From the NCBI GenBank assembly GCA_017513245.1, contig JAFXGK010000023.1:25225-89224 (forward strand): DNA of 64,000 nucleotides, written 5' to 3'. Below, in pieces: positions 53,777 to 61,270 of this stretch (positions are counted from its first letter, which is position 1; the number at the start of each line of letters is the position of its first letter). The notes under the pieces are model-generated. The model searched no databases. It saw only the letters and a program-made list of their open reading frames with translations, and had not been told where the DNA came from. The position numbers and the translations under genes were made by a program. This stretch comes from Clostridia bacterium (GTDB taxonomy: Bacteria; Bacillota; Clostridia; Oscillospirales; Acutalibacteraceae).

Positions 53777-54196
53777 ATGGATATTAAGGTTTTTAATTAT
53801 TTGCCCGACGGCGCACTCGACGTGCGTATTACGGTTTTTGTAGATGAACAAGGCTTTTGCGACGAGGTAGACGATACCGATTCGGTAGCGTCCCACCTTT
53901 TAATGTTCGACGGCGAAAAGCCGATTGCAACCTGCAGAATTTTTCCGGGAGAAACGCCCGAAAAATATATTTTAGGCCGTCTTTGCGTACTGCGCGAATA
54001 CCGCTCGCAGGGGCTTGGCAGCACACTTTTGGCCGCGGCCGAAAAAGCGGCAAAAAATAACGGCGCTCACAGCCTTTGGCTTCATTCACAGTTGCAGGCT
54101 AAGGACTTTTATTCGCGACTCGGATATATCGTTTCGAGCGATATTGAATACGAGCAGCACGCTCCCCACGTTTGGATGAAGAAGGATCTCACTTGA
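53777..54196 (+). CDS. GNAT-family N-acetyltransferase (ElaA/YjcF-like)
   Basis: A 139-aa acetyl-CoA-dependent acetyltransferase. VRITVFVDEQGFCDEVDDTDSVASH is the typical start of the YjcF-like group. The acetyl-CoA pyrophosphate loop is REYRSQGLGSTLLAAAEKAA (about residues 72-92), and FYSRLGYIV closes the fold. It starts 15 bp after tetR with GGGAG, so both may share a transcript. Substrate is unknown. Confidence 0.9.
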   Translation: MDIKVFNYLPDGALDVRITVFVDEQGFCDEVDDTDSVASHLLMFDGEKPIATCRIFPGETPEKYILGRLCVLREYRSQGLGSTLLAAAEKAAKNNGAHSLWLHSQLQAKDFYSRLGYIVSSDIEYEQHAPHVWMKKDLT

Positions 54197-54221
54197 AAAA
54201 TTTGCGCAGGCGTTGTATAAT
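54193..54221 (+). promoter_or_regulatory. pnuC promoter
   Basis: TTGAAA, 17 bp, TATAAT. The -35 box overlaps the GNAT stop codon. Confidence 0.8.
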
Positions 54222-54228
54222 ACCTAAA

Positions 54229-54319
54229 AAGTAATAATACTGCCACCGGGTAGTGAATGTTTTAGGCATTCGTCTGTGCATCGTTAGGTCTTTGAAGATG
54301 CATCGGCGGATGCTTTTTT
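54229..54319 (+). promoter_or_regulatory. Structured attenuator leader of pnuC, riboswitch candidate
   Basis: About 90 nt lie between the promoter and the pnuC ribosome site. GAATG/CATTC forms a first hairpin. GCATC (54278-54282) can pair with GATGC (54297-54301). Alternatively GCATC at 54300-54304 pairs with GATGC at 54309-54313 and is followed by six T residues, a terminator. The two pairings share bases and exclude each other, as in a transcription attenuator. I cannot match it to a known riboswitch class. The gene suggests a nicotinamide-type or other vitamin ligand. Confidence 0.6.
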
Positions 54320-54332
54320 AAAGGAGTTTTTT

Positions 54333-55010
54333 ATGAAAAAAGGTTATTTTACGCTGTTTGAAACCTGCCTTTTCTTCGGGTCTGTTACATTGATTACGGT
54401 TTCATTTTTTCTCTTTGGCGGACAAGGTTATCTTTCCCTCGCGGCATCGCTTATCGGTGCGTCGGCCATTATTTTCTCCGCCAAGGGCAATCCCATGGGG
54501 CCGCTGCTGATTATAATTTTCAGCACCCTTTACGGTATAATTTCATATTCTTACGCCTACTACGGCGAAATGATAACCTACCTCGGTATGTCGACGCCGA
54601 TGTCGGTATGGGCCTTAATAGCATGGCTCAGAAACCCCTATAAAGGCAAAAAAATCCAGGTAAAGGTAGGCAGTATAAAACCCCGCGAGGTGGCCGTAAT
54701 TTTGCTGGTATCCGTAGTGGTTACGGTAGTTTTCGCCTTTATTCTTTACTACCTCGGCACCGCCAACATACTACCCTCCACCATCTCTGTTACAACCAGT
54801 TTTCTTGCCGCGTATCTTACCTATAAGCGCAGCCCGTATTTTGCCTTGGTTTACGCGCTTAATGATATGGTTTTACTGGTACTGTGGACGCTGGCAACTA
54901 TTGAGGATATTTCATATCTTTCGATGATAATCTGCTTTATCGTGTTCCTCGCGAACGACACCTATAGCTTCATAAACTGGAAGCGAATGCAAAAAAAGCA
55001 ACAGTCTTAA
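54333..55010 (+). CDS. pnuC: PnuC-family vitamin/nucleoside transporter
   Basis: An integral membrane protein, 225 aa, with about seven hydrophobic segments. PnuC-like features are FSAKGNPMGPLLIIIFSTLYGIISY, MSTPMSVWALIAWLRNPYKG, and the late helix CFIVFLANDTYSFINWKRM. The family facilitates uptake of nicotinamide riboside, thiamine, riboflavin or deoxynucleosides, trapped by phosphorylation inside. It has an AAAGGAG site, its own promoter and an attenuator-like leader. The substrate is not determined. Confidence 0.92.
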   Translation: MKKGYFTLFETCLFFGSVTLITVSFFLFGGQGYLSLAASLIGASAIIFSAKGNPMGPLLIIIFSTLYGIISYSYAYYGEMITYLGMSTPMSVWALIAWLRNPYKGKKIQVKVGSIKPREVAVILLVSVVVTVVFAFILYYLGTANILPSTISVTTSFLAAYLTYKRSPYFALVYALNDMVLLVLWTLATIEDISYLSMIICFIVFLANDTYSFINWKRMQKKQQS

Positions 55011-55023
55011 AAGGAGTGTTATT

Positions 55024-55353
55024 ATGACTATTGATTTCAAAAACGCAACGTATAGCGAGCTGCCTAACTTTAACGGCGGCGAAGGCGTCTTCCGCGCTGA
55101 TATTTTTAACGACGGGCTTAATAAAATTTTAAAGGGTCGCTTAGACCACGGCTGCACCATAGGGCTTCACTGCCACGATACCTCGAGCGAGATAATCTTT
55201 ATTCTCGAGGGCGAGGGTGAGGTTCTGCACGAGGGAGAAACCACTCCCCTATCGGCCGGCGACTGCCACTACTGCAAAAAGGGCGAGAGCCACTCGCTTC
55301 GAAACTTCGGTGACCGCCCGCTCATTTTCTATGCCGTTGTGGCACAGCAGTAA
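55024..55353 (+). CDS. Cupin-domain protein
   Basis: A 109-aa single-domain cupin. The metal motif 1 region is GCTIGLHCHDTSSEIIFILEGEGEVLHEG and motif 2 is LSAGDCHYCKKGESHSLRN, with His and Glu ligands largely kept. It starts 13 bp after pnuC with AAGGAG and is probably co-transcribed. The small molecule or reaction is unknown. Confidence 0.9.
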   Translation: MTIDFKNATYSELPNFNGGEGVFRADIFNDGLNKILKGRLDHGCTIGLHCHDTSSEIIFILEGEGEVLHEGETTPLSAGDCHYCKKGESHSLRNFGDRPLIFYAVVAQQ

Positions 55354-55365
55354 AGGAGAGGCGCC

Positions 55366-55725
55366 ATGTTAACACCGTTTTTTAAGGCAATAATAGACGC
55401 CGACGAGGCACCCGTAGTTGTGTGCGACACCGCCCACACCGTGGTTTATATGAACGCCGCCGCAAAGAAAAGATATCACGTTGATATAACCGGCAAAAGC
55501 ATTATGAACTGTCACGGCGAAGCCTCGCGAGAGCAGATAAAGAAGGTTGTCGCTTGGTTTTCGGCAGACTGCGAGCACAACAAGGTTTACACCTCACGAA
55601 ACGATAAAGAAAACAAGGACGTTTATATGATTGCTCTCCGTGACGACCGCGGCGCACTCATCGGCTACTACGAAAAACACGAATACCGAAACCGCGAAAC
55701 CGGAGAGCTTTATTCGCTTGCATAG
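55366..55725 (+). CDS. PAS-domain protein
   Basis: A 119-aa protein that is essentially one PAS domain: FKAIIDADEAPVVVCDTAHTVVYMNAAAKKRYH at the start, then GKSIMNCHGEASREQIKKVV and KDVYMIALRDDRGALIGYYEKHE. No output domain is fused. It may sense a ligand or haem and act on a partner protein. It lies 12 bp after the cupin gene with AAGGAG. Confidence 0.88.
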   Translation: MLTPFFKAIIDADEAPVVVCDTAHTVVYMNAAAKKRYHVDITGKSIMNCHGEASREQIKKVVAWFSADCEHNKVYTSRNDKENKDVYMIALRDDRGALIGYYEKHEYRNRETGELYSLA

Positions 55726-55780
55726 GACGCTTACAAACGGGTGAAAATACTTTTAAAACCCGCTAAAGGAAGGTATTAAT

Positions 55781-56719
55781 ATGTGCACTGCGATACAGAG
55801 CGAGCAGGGTCTTTTCGGTCGAACGCTCGACTATGAGATTTCGTTTGGTGAGACCGTTACCATAGCACCGAGAAATTTTCGGTTCAATTTCGGCTACGCC
55901 GAACCGTGCGATACACACTTTGCGATAATCGGTATGGCAACGGTGAGAGACGGCTACCCTCTTTTTTACGATGCCGTAAACGAAAAAGGACTTGCCGTTG
56001 CAGGACTTAATTTTCCGAAAAGCGCGTATTTTCCGCAGCCTGAAAACGGAAAGAAAAATATCGCCACGTTCGAGCTTATACCCTATATTTTGGGCAGCTG
56101 CAGCGACGTTGATAACGCTCGGCAGGCACTGGAAAACACCGTTATCCACGGTGAAGCATTTTCGCCCGAACTTCCTGCCGCAAGCCTTCACTGGATGATA
56201 GCCGACAGGGATAAAAGCATCGTTTTGGAGTCGCGTCGGGACGGGCTTTTTATATACGAAAACACCGCCGCCGTGCTTACAAACGAGCCGCCGTTTCCGA
56301 GGGCGACCGCCTACCTTAAAGGCTTTTCCCACCTATCGCACACCGAGCCTGACGGTGTTGTCGACAGCCGCGGCACCGGCGCAGTAGGACTTCCCGGCGA
56401 CTATTCGTCGCGCTCGCGTTTTGTACGCGCGGCATTTTTAAACTCGGCGGCAATCCTTCCCGACGGCCGCGATGAGCAGGTGGCGGAATTCTTTAACGTT
56501 TTAGGCGCCGTCGAGGTGCCGCAGGGTGCACTTCGCCTTAAAAATGAAAAACTCGTCACCTCGATTTATACCTCTTGTATAGACCAGAAAACAGCGGTAT
56601 ACTATTATAAAACCCAAAAAAATTCTCGCGTAACCAAAGTTGCTCTCGCAGGCCGAGAGGACGGCGATACGCTAATATCCTTCCCCCTAAAAACCAACAC
56701 GGATTTTTTATATGAATAA
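55781..56719 (+). CDS. Choloylglycine hydrolase family enzyme (bile salt hydrolase/penicillin acylase-like)
   Basis: Ntn-hydrolase of the linear amide C-N hydrolase family, 312 aa, close to the usual BSH length. The nucleophile is Cys2 (exposed after removal of Met1). Other active-site residues are visible: Arg14 and Asp17 (FGRTLDYE), Asn77 (AGLNFPK), Asn168 (VLTNEPPF) and Arg213 (LPGDYSSRSRFVRA). It is cytoplasmic and would cleave amide bonds such as conjugated bile acids or N-acyl lactones. It has AAGGAAGG upstream. Substrate preference cannot be read from sequence. Confidence 0.9.
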   Translation: MCTAIQSEQGLFGRTLDYEISFGETVTIAPRNFRFNFGYAEPCDTHFAIIGMATVRDGYPLFYDAVNEKGLAVAGLNFPKSAYFPQPENGKKNIATFELIPYILGSCSDVDNARQALENTVIHGEAFSPELPAASLHWMIADRDKSIVLESRRDGLFIYENTAAVLTNEPPFPRATAYLKGFSHLSHTEPDGVVDSRGTGAVGLPGDYSSRSRFVRAAFLNSAAILPDGRDEQVAEFFNVLGAVEVPQGALRLKNEKLVTSIYTSCIDQKTAVYYYKTQKNSRVTKVALAGREDGDTLISFPLKTNTDFLYE

Positions 56720-56739
56720 TTTATTTGGGAGGTCTTGAT

Positions 56740-57312
56740 ATGGAAAAACTAACAAAAGCCATCGCCTTCGCCGCCGAAAAGCACGAAGGACAAACCCGAA
56801 AAGGCTCCGACACGCCGTACATTGCCCATCCGCTTGAAGCGCTGGCAATTGCCGCCACCGTAACCAATGACCAAAACGTACTTATGGCTGCGGTTTTGCA
56901 CGACGTAGTTGAAGATTGCGGCGTATCGCTCGATGAAATTGAAACACTTTTCGGCAAGCGCGTGCGCGAGCTGGTTGCGGCCGACAGCGAGGACAAGCGC
57001 GAGGATAAACCCGCTGCCGACACGTGGAAGATTCGCAAGCAGGAAACGCTTGACCTTATTGCAAAAATGGACGCCGACAGCATGACCATCGTGCTGGCCG
57101 ACAAGCTTTCAAACATACGCTCACTCAGCCGCGATTACGCAGTTTTGGGTGAAGCTTTATGGCAACGCTTTAACTGCAAAGACCCGCAAGAGCATTTCTG
57201 GTATTACCGCAGCATAGCAGACCTATTGGCTCCGACTTTTTCCGACACGTCCGCGTGGAAAGAATATTTTACGCTGGTGTACAAGACCTTCGTTGAGGGC
57301 AAGCAGGTATAA
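56740..57312 (+). CDS. HD-domain phosphohydrolase (MESH1/RelA-hydrolase like)
   Basis: A 190-aa single HD domain from the ATG at 56740 with GGGAGG. Metal residues lie in KHEGQTRKGSDTPYIAHPLEALAIA (first His) and AAVLHDVVEDCGVSLDEIETLFG (HD pair). The late Asp is in VLADKLSNIRSLSRDYAVLG. This is the hydrolase half of (p)ppGpp enzymes, without synthetase, ACT or TGS domains, so it is a small alarmone-hydrolase candidate. Confidence 0.87.
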   Translation: MEKLTKAIAFAAEKHEGQTRKGSDTPYIAHPLEALAIAATVTNDQNVLMAAVLHDVVEDCGVSLDEIETLFGKRVRELVAADSEDKREDKPAADTWKIRKQETLDLIAKMDADSMTIVLADKLSNIRSLSRDYAVLGEALWQRFNCKDPQEHFWYYRSIADLLAPTFSDTSAWKEYFTLVYKTFVEGKQV

Positions 57313-57317
57313 ATAAT

Positions 57318-57713
57318 ATGAAAAATTTAAAAGGATTGGTAATTGTGCTTTTAATTTCACTATCAGCATTCGGTCTTTGCGCTTGCGGCGGCGACACCGC
57401 GCCGTCATACGAGCAGATAACGGCCAAAGAAGCCAAAGAAATAATGGATACCGAGGCCGATTATTTCCTCCTTGATGCGCGCACCGAGGAAGAGTTTTCG
57501 AGCGGCCATATAAAGGGCGCTATCCTGATTCCCGAGTATGAAATCGCGGCAAGAGCCGAAAAGGAACTGCCCGACAAGAATGCGCTTATCCTCGTTTACT
57601 GCCGCAGCGGCAGACGCAGCAAAATCGCATCCGAGGAGCTCGTAAAGCTCGGCTACACGAATGTAAAAGAATTTGGCGGCATAATTGACTGGCCGTATGA
57701 AATCGTAAAGTAG
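57318..57713 (+). CDS. Rhodanese-domain lipoprotein
   Basis: A 131-aa exported protein. The signal peptide has lipobox LCAC (Cys near residue 23). The rest is one rhodanese domain: DYFLLDARTEEEFSSGHIKGAILIPEYE, then VYCRSGRRSKIASEELVKLGYTNV with the active-site Cys in CRSGRR. Sulfur transfer at the cell surface is the likely role. It starts 5 bp after the HD gene with only a weak ribosome site, so coupling is probable. Confidence 0.9.
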   Translation: MKNLKGLVIVLLISLSAFGLCACGGDTAPSYEQITAKEAKEIMDTEADYFLLDARTEEEFSSGHIKGAILIPEYEIAARAEKELPDKNALILVYCRSGRRSKIASEELVKLGYTNVKEFGGIIDWPYEIVK

Positions 57714-57752
57714 ACGGTGCGTGGTAGCAGAATAAACCGTGGTCAAAAAGAT

Positions 57753-57795
57753 ACTCCCCGAATACGGCATCTGCCGCACTCGGGGAGTTTTTTTG
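57753..57795 (+). terminator. Terminator after the rhodanese lipoprotein gene
   Basis: ACTCCCCGA and TCGGGGAGT arms enclose a second small hairpin and are followed by seven T residues. Confidence 0.88.
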
Positions 57796-57833
57796 TTGTG
57801 TGTATGTTGCCTTGGAATCTGCTAAAAGTCAAG

Positions 57834-58418
57834 TCATATTTTTGCTTTCATCAGTCCGTGTTTATTGCAGTAAATATACAAATATCCGCTGCCGCGAAAC
57901 TGAAATCTTGTCTCGGCGTTGCCTTCGGGATAGAACTTTACAAATTGAACTCTATCCGAAGTAAGGTAGGCAATAAACGAAATAAAATGGCTTTTTGTCA
58001 TATCGTGTTTCACAGTAATAAAATGCTCGTCCTCGACCTTTTCTATGTTAATTTCGTGTGCCTTGTCAATGTCCTCTGCCTCGAGCGGCGGCAGTTTAAT
58101 ACCGCAACAACTGATCACTGCATCACCCATGGCACGAATTACATTGCCGCACACAGGACACACGTAAAATTTTGACCGCAAAATGTTGGAAGAAACATTT
58201 TTATTGATAACCGTATCTCCCGACATAAGTTCCATAACCGAAACGCCGAGAGCCGTGCTTAAAGGCTCGATGAGAGATATGTCAGGAAGCCCTTTTCCCG
58301 TCTCCCATTTTGAAACAGCCTTGCTGCTCACACCGATCATCTCTGCAAGCTCGCTTTGCGTTAAGTTTTTATTTTCACGCAGTCGTTTAATCACTGCACC
58401 TGTAATATAAGTATCCAT
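57834..58418 (-). CDS. XRE regulator fused to a desulfoferrodoxin-like iron domain
   Basis: A 194-aa protein. Residues 5-65 form an XRE helix-turn-helix (KNLTQSELAEMIGVSSKAVSKWETGKGLPD). Residues 86-110 match the desulforedoxin knuckle: Cys87, Cys90, Cys104 and Cys105 in CPVCGNVI...SCCG. Residues 120-194 match superoxide reductase centre II, with His132 (DEHF), His138 (VKHD), His144 (KSHF), Cys184 and His187 (YCNKHGLMKA) where iron ligands are expected. So both metal sites of a class I desulfoferrodoxin seem intact. It is probably a redox-sensing repressor or activator. It is divergent from the CoA-disulfide reductase gene. Confidence 0.85.
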   Translation of the reverse strand: MDTYITGAVIKRLRENKNLTQSELAEMIGVSSKAVSKWETGKGLPDISLIEPLSTALGVSVMELMSGDTVINKNVSSNILRSKFYVCPVCGNVIRAMGDAVISCCGIKLPPLEAEDIDKAHEINIEKVEDEHFITVKHDMTKSHFISFIAYLTSDRVQFVKFYPEGNAETRFQFRGSGYLYIYCNKHGLMKAKI

Positions 58419-58438
58419 AACAACGCTCCTTCGATTTA

Positions 58439-58467
58439 AGTATAATGGATAACCGGCAAAATCTCAA
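58439..58467 (-). promoter_or_regulatory. Promoter of the XRE-desulfoferrodoxin gene
   Basis: On the minus strand TTGAGA, 17 bp, TATACT, about 20 bp before the start codon. Confidence 0.7.
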
Positions 58468-58533
58468 CCTACGCTACGTTGGATTTAAAATGCTGTACAA
58501 AATTTGGACAGCATTAAACAAAGAAAAACAGGA

Positions 58534-58562
58534 TTGAGAAAAGCCAAGGAAAATGGTATAAT
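58534..58562 (+). promoter_or_regulatory. Promoter of the CoA-disulfide reductase gene
   Basis: TTGAGA, 17 bp, TATAAT, about 35 bp before the ATG. Its -35 box is identical to that of the divergent regulator promoter. Confidence 0.8.
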
Positions 58563-58597
58563 ATTTATATAAAAATCATTGTAACGAGGTGAAAAGG

Positions 58598-60268
58598 ATG
58601 AAAACCATCATTATAGGCGGTGTTGCAGGCGGCGCAACGGCTGCGGCGCGACTTCGCAGACTGGATGAAAAAGCCGATATCATTATTTTGGAGCGTGGCG
58701 AATACGTGTCCTTCGCCAACTGCGGTCTGCCCTATTATATCGGCGGTGTTATCACCGACCGCGGGGACTTGACTCTCCAAACGCCCCAAAGCTTTAAGGC
58801 GCGTTTTAATATTGATGTGAGAGTACTCAATGAGGCAGTTAAGATAAGCCCTGATACCAAAACCGTCACCGTTAAAAATCTTCGCACGGGCGAAACCTAT
58901 GAAGAAAGCTACGATAACCTCATTTTGTCTATGGGTGCAGAACCCATACGGCCAAACATCGAGGGCGCTGACAGCAGCAACGTTTTCACCCTTCGCAACA
59001 TTCCCGACACCTTAAAAATCAAGAATTATATCAATACCGCAAAACCGCGCTCGGCTGTGGTCATCGGCGGCGGATATATCGGCGTTGAGATGGCGGAGAA
59101 TTTAGCCGAAGCAGGGCTAAAGGTTGCTGTCGTCGAGCTTGCCGACCATCTGATAGCACCCCTCGATTTCGATATGGCGGCAGACGTTCACCGCTATATC
59201 AAATCCAAAGGTATCTATCTGCACCTGAATAACGGCGTAAAGGCGATAAGCGGCAACACCGTCATTTTGCAAAACGGTGAGATCACCGCCGATATGATCA
59301 TACTGTCGGTGGGCGTCCGTCCCGAAACCGCTATCGCAAAGGACTGCGGAATAGAACTCAATCCACGCGGAAGCATTATTGTCAACAACAAAATGCAGAC
59401 CAACCTTCCGAACATTTACGCCGTGGGCGATGCGGTAGAGGTGGAAGATTTCATCGCAAAGAAGCCTGCCTTTATTCCGCTTGCAGGGCCTGCCAATAAG
59501 CAGGGCAGAATTGCCGCCGACAATATCGCAGGATACGAGAGCGTTTATACCGGCACGCAGGGCTCTGCCGTGCTTAAACTCTTTGATATGACCGTTGCCA
59601 CCACGGGCCTTAACGAAAAGGCGGCCGCGGCGGCAGGCATTGATTACGATAAGACCTATACCTATTCGGCATCCCACGCCACCTATTATCCGGGTGCGGC
59701 ACAGATGTCAATAAAAGCGCTGTGGGATAAGAGGACGCTCAAAATTATCGGCGCGCAGATCGTCGGCTTTGACGGCGTGGACAAGCGCATGGACGTGCTT
59801 GCCACCGCCATCCGTTTCGGCGCGAAGATCACCGACCTTACCACCCTTGAGATGTGCTATGCGCCGCCTTTCGGCAGTGCAAAAGACCCCGTCAATATGT
59901 TAGGTTTTGTTGCCGAAAATATCGTCAGCAGAAAGCTCAAGCAGTTCTTCTGGCACGACGTGGAAAACCTTCCCCGTGACGGCAGTGTGTTCCTACTCGA
60001 CACCCGTACACCGTTTGAGGTGATGCAGGGCAAGATCGACGGCTTTGTCAATATTCCGCTGGACTCCCTGCGTCAAAGAATAAATGAAATCCCAAAGGAT
60101 AGACCCATCTACGTTCATTGTCATTCGGGACTTCGTTCTTACCTCGCCTGCCGTATTCTTTCGGGCAACGGCTATGATTGCTATAACCTTGCAGGCGGAT
60201 GGCGGCTCTATGAATCGGTCATAAACGAGCGCACCGTCCCCGAATACTCTTGTAAGGACTGTAAATAA
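58598..60268 (+). CDS. CoA-disulfide reductase with C-terminal rhodanese domain
   Basis: A flavoprotein of 556 aa; the ATG at 58598 is chosen over a GTG three codons upstream because of GAGGTG spacing. The FAD motif is IIGGVAGGATAAARLRRL, the redox Cys lies in YVSFANCGLPYYIGG, and the NAD(P)H motif is AVVIGGGYIGVEMAENLAEAG. The dimerisation domain follows, then a rhodanese domain from about residue 460 with active Cys in VHCHSGLRS. This is the CoADR-RHD/NADH-dependent persulfide reductase architecture. It reduces CoA disulfides, persulfides or polysulfide in the cytoplasm. The divergent iron-domain regulator is a likely controller. Confidence 0.92.
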   Translation: MKTIIIGGVAGGATAAARLRRLDEKADIIILERGEYVSFANCGLPYYIGGVITDRGDLTLQTPQSFKARFNIDVRVLNEAVKISPDTKTVTVKNLRTGETYEESYDNLILSMGAEPIRPNIEGADSSNVFTLRNIPDTLKIKNYINTAKPRSAVVIGGGYIGVEMAENLAEAGLKVAVVELADHLIAPLDFDMAADVHRYIKSKGIYLHLNNGVKAISGNTVILQNGEITADMIILSVGVRPETAIAKDCGIELNPRGSIIVNNKMQTNLPNIYAVGDAVEVEDFIAKKPAFIPLAGPANKQGRIAADNIAGYESVYTGTQGSAVLKLFDMTVATTGLNEKAAAAAGIDYDKTYTYSASHATYYPGAAQMSIKALWDKRTLKIIGAQIVGFDGVDKRMDVLATAIRFGAKITDLTTLEMCYAPPFGSAKDPVNMLGFVAENIVSRKLKQFFWHDVENLPRDGSVFLLDTRTPFEVMQGKIDGFVNIPLDSLRQRINEIPKDRPIYVHCHSGLRSYLACRILSGNGYDCYNLAGGWRLYESVINERTVPEYSCKDCK

Positions 60269-60282
60269 TTATAACTATGAGA

Positions 60283-60320
60283 AAAGCCGATGAGAAATCT
60301 TACGATTCCTCATCGGCTTT
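60283..60320 (+). terminator. Terminator after the CoA-disulfide reductase gene
   Basis: A perfect 12-bp stem (AAAGCCGATGAG / CTCATCGGCTTT) is followed by GTTTAT, a short T tract. Confidence 0.8.
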
Positions 60321-60386
60321 GTTTATCTGTGGGTGCGGCCCGATGCCGCGCCCTTTACCTTTTGCAAAAAACAGTGTAAAATAGTA

Positions 60387-60417
60387 TTGACTCTGACGTA
60401 ACGTTATAGTGTATACT
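60387..60417 (+). promoter_or_regulatory. MerR-type promoter with 19-bp spacer
   Basis: TTGACT and TATACT are separated by 19 bp rather than 17. The spacer holds an imperfect dyad centred on ACGTAACGT. This is the classic layout of promoters activated by MerR-family proteins, so the gene behind it is probably autoregulated. Confidence 0.75.
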
Positions 60418-60435
60418 CATAGCCGAGGTGAAGAT

Positions 60436-61176
60436 ATGAAACTACAGATCAAAGAATTTAGCCTTCTCACCGGTGTCAGCGTGCGCACACTGCATTACTA
60501 CGATGAAATCGGTTTGCTGAAGCCAAGTTTTGTAGATAAGCAAAATGGCTATCGGTTTTACGATGAAAATTCTCTTGAACGGATGCAGGAGATCTTGTTT
60601 TACCGTGAACTTGATTTTCCGCTAAAAAGCATTGCCGAGATCCTCGCCTCGCCGAACTACGATAAACAAAAAGCGCTTGCAGAGCAAAAGCGGCTCTTGA
60701 CACTGAAGAAAGATCGGCTCACACGGCTGATAGCAGCTCTGGAACAAGCAGAAAAAGGAGAGATCACAATGAGTGCATTTGACAACAGCGAATACGAAAC
60801 TGCCCGTCAGCAGTACGAGGACGAAGCAAAGCAGCGTTGGGGCGGTACGGACGCCTACAAAGAGAGCCAAGCAAAGACGGCCGGATACTCCAAAGACAAA
60901 TGGAATGACGTTCTCATCGGAATGAACGGTGTCTTTGCCGAGTTTGCCGAGTGTAAGAAATGCGGCGAGAGCGCCGACAGTGAAATGGCGCAACGGCTCG
61001 TGAAGAAACTGCAGGACTACATCACGGCGAATTTTTATCACTGCACCGATGACATCCTTGCAGGCCTCGGACAGATGTACGTCTGCGACGAGCGGTTCAA
61101 AAATAATATCGACAGCCACGGTGAAGGCACTGCGGAATTCGTTGCCGAAGCCATCAAAATCTATTGCAAAAAATAA
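60436..61176 (+). CDS. MerR-family regulator with TipAS ligand domain
   Basis: A 246-aa regulator from the ATG at 60436 with GAGGTG. The MerR winged helix spans residues 1-70 (FSLLTGVSVRTLHYYDEIGLLKPSFVDKQNGYRFYDENSLERMQEI), with a coiled coil at about 75-115. The C-terminal half is a TipAS (antibiotic-binding) domain: YEDEAKQRWGGTDAYKESQAKTAGYSKDKW and the end FYHCTDDILAGLGQMYVCDERFKNNID. TipAL-type proteins bind thiopeptides and induce multidrug genes. No target gene follows, so autoregulation or distant targets are likely. Confidence 0.93.
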   Translation: MKLQIKEFSLLTGVSVRTLHYYDEIGLLKPSFVDKQNGYRFYDENSLERMQEILFYRELDFPLKSIAEILASPNYDKQKALAEQKRLLTLKKDRLTRLIAALEQAEKGEITMSAFDNSEYETARQQYEDEAKQRWGGTDAYKESQAKTAGYSKDKWNDVLIGMNGVFAEFAECKKCGESADSEMAQRLVKKLQDYITANFYHCTDDILAGLGQMYVCDERFKNNIDSHGEGTAEFVAEAIKIYCKK

Positions 61177-61199
61177 AAAGTAAGTTATCATTTTTTCAA

Positions 61200-61234
61200 A
61201 TATTCACTCTACCCAAAACGGGTAGAGTGAATAT
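61200..61234. repeat. Perfect 15-bp inverted repeat before the island promoter
   Basis: ATATTCACTCTACCC, 5 bp, then its exact reverse complement. It lies 24 bp after the MerR gene stop and ends 1 bp before the -35 box of the next promoter. It may terminate MerR transcription (no T tract) or act as an operator; it could also mark an island edge. Confidence 0.65.
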
Positions 61235-61235
61235 G

Positions 61236-61264
61236 TTGACATAGGACTGTTCTTTCGTTATAAT
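61236..61264 (+). promoter_or_regulatory. Consensus promoter of the RNase III-like operon
   Basis: TTGACA, 17 bp, TATAAT: a perfect consensus sigma-A promoter, the strongest match in the window. Confidence 0.9.
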
Positions 61265-61270
61265 GAAACC

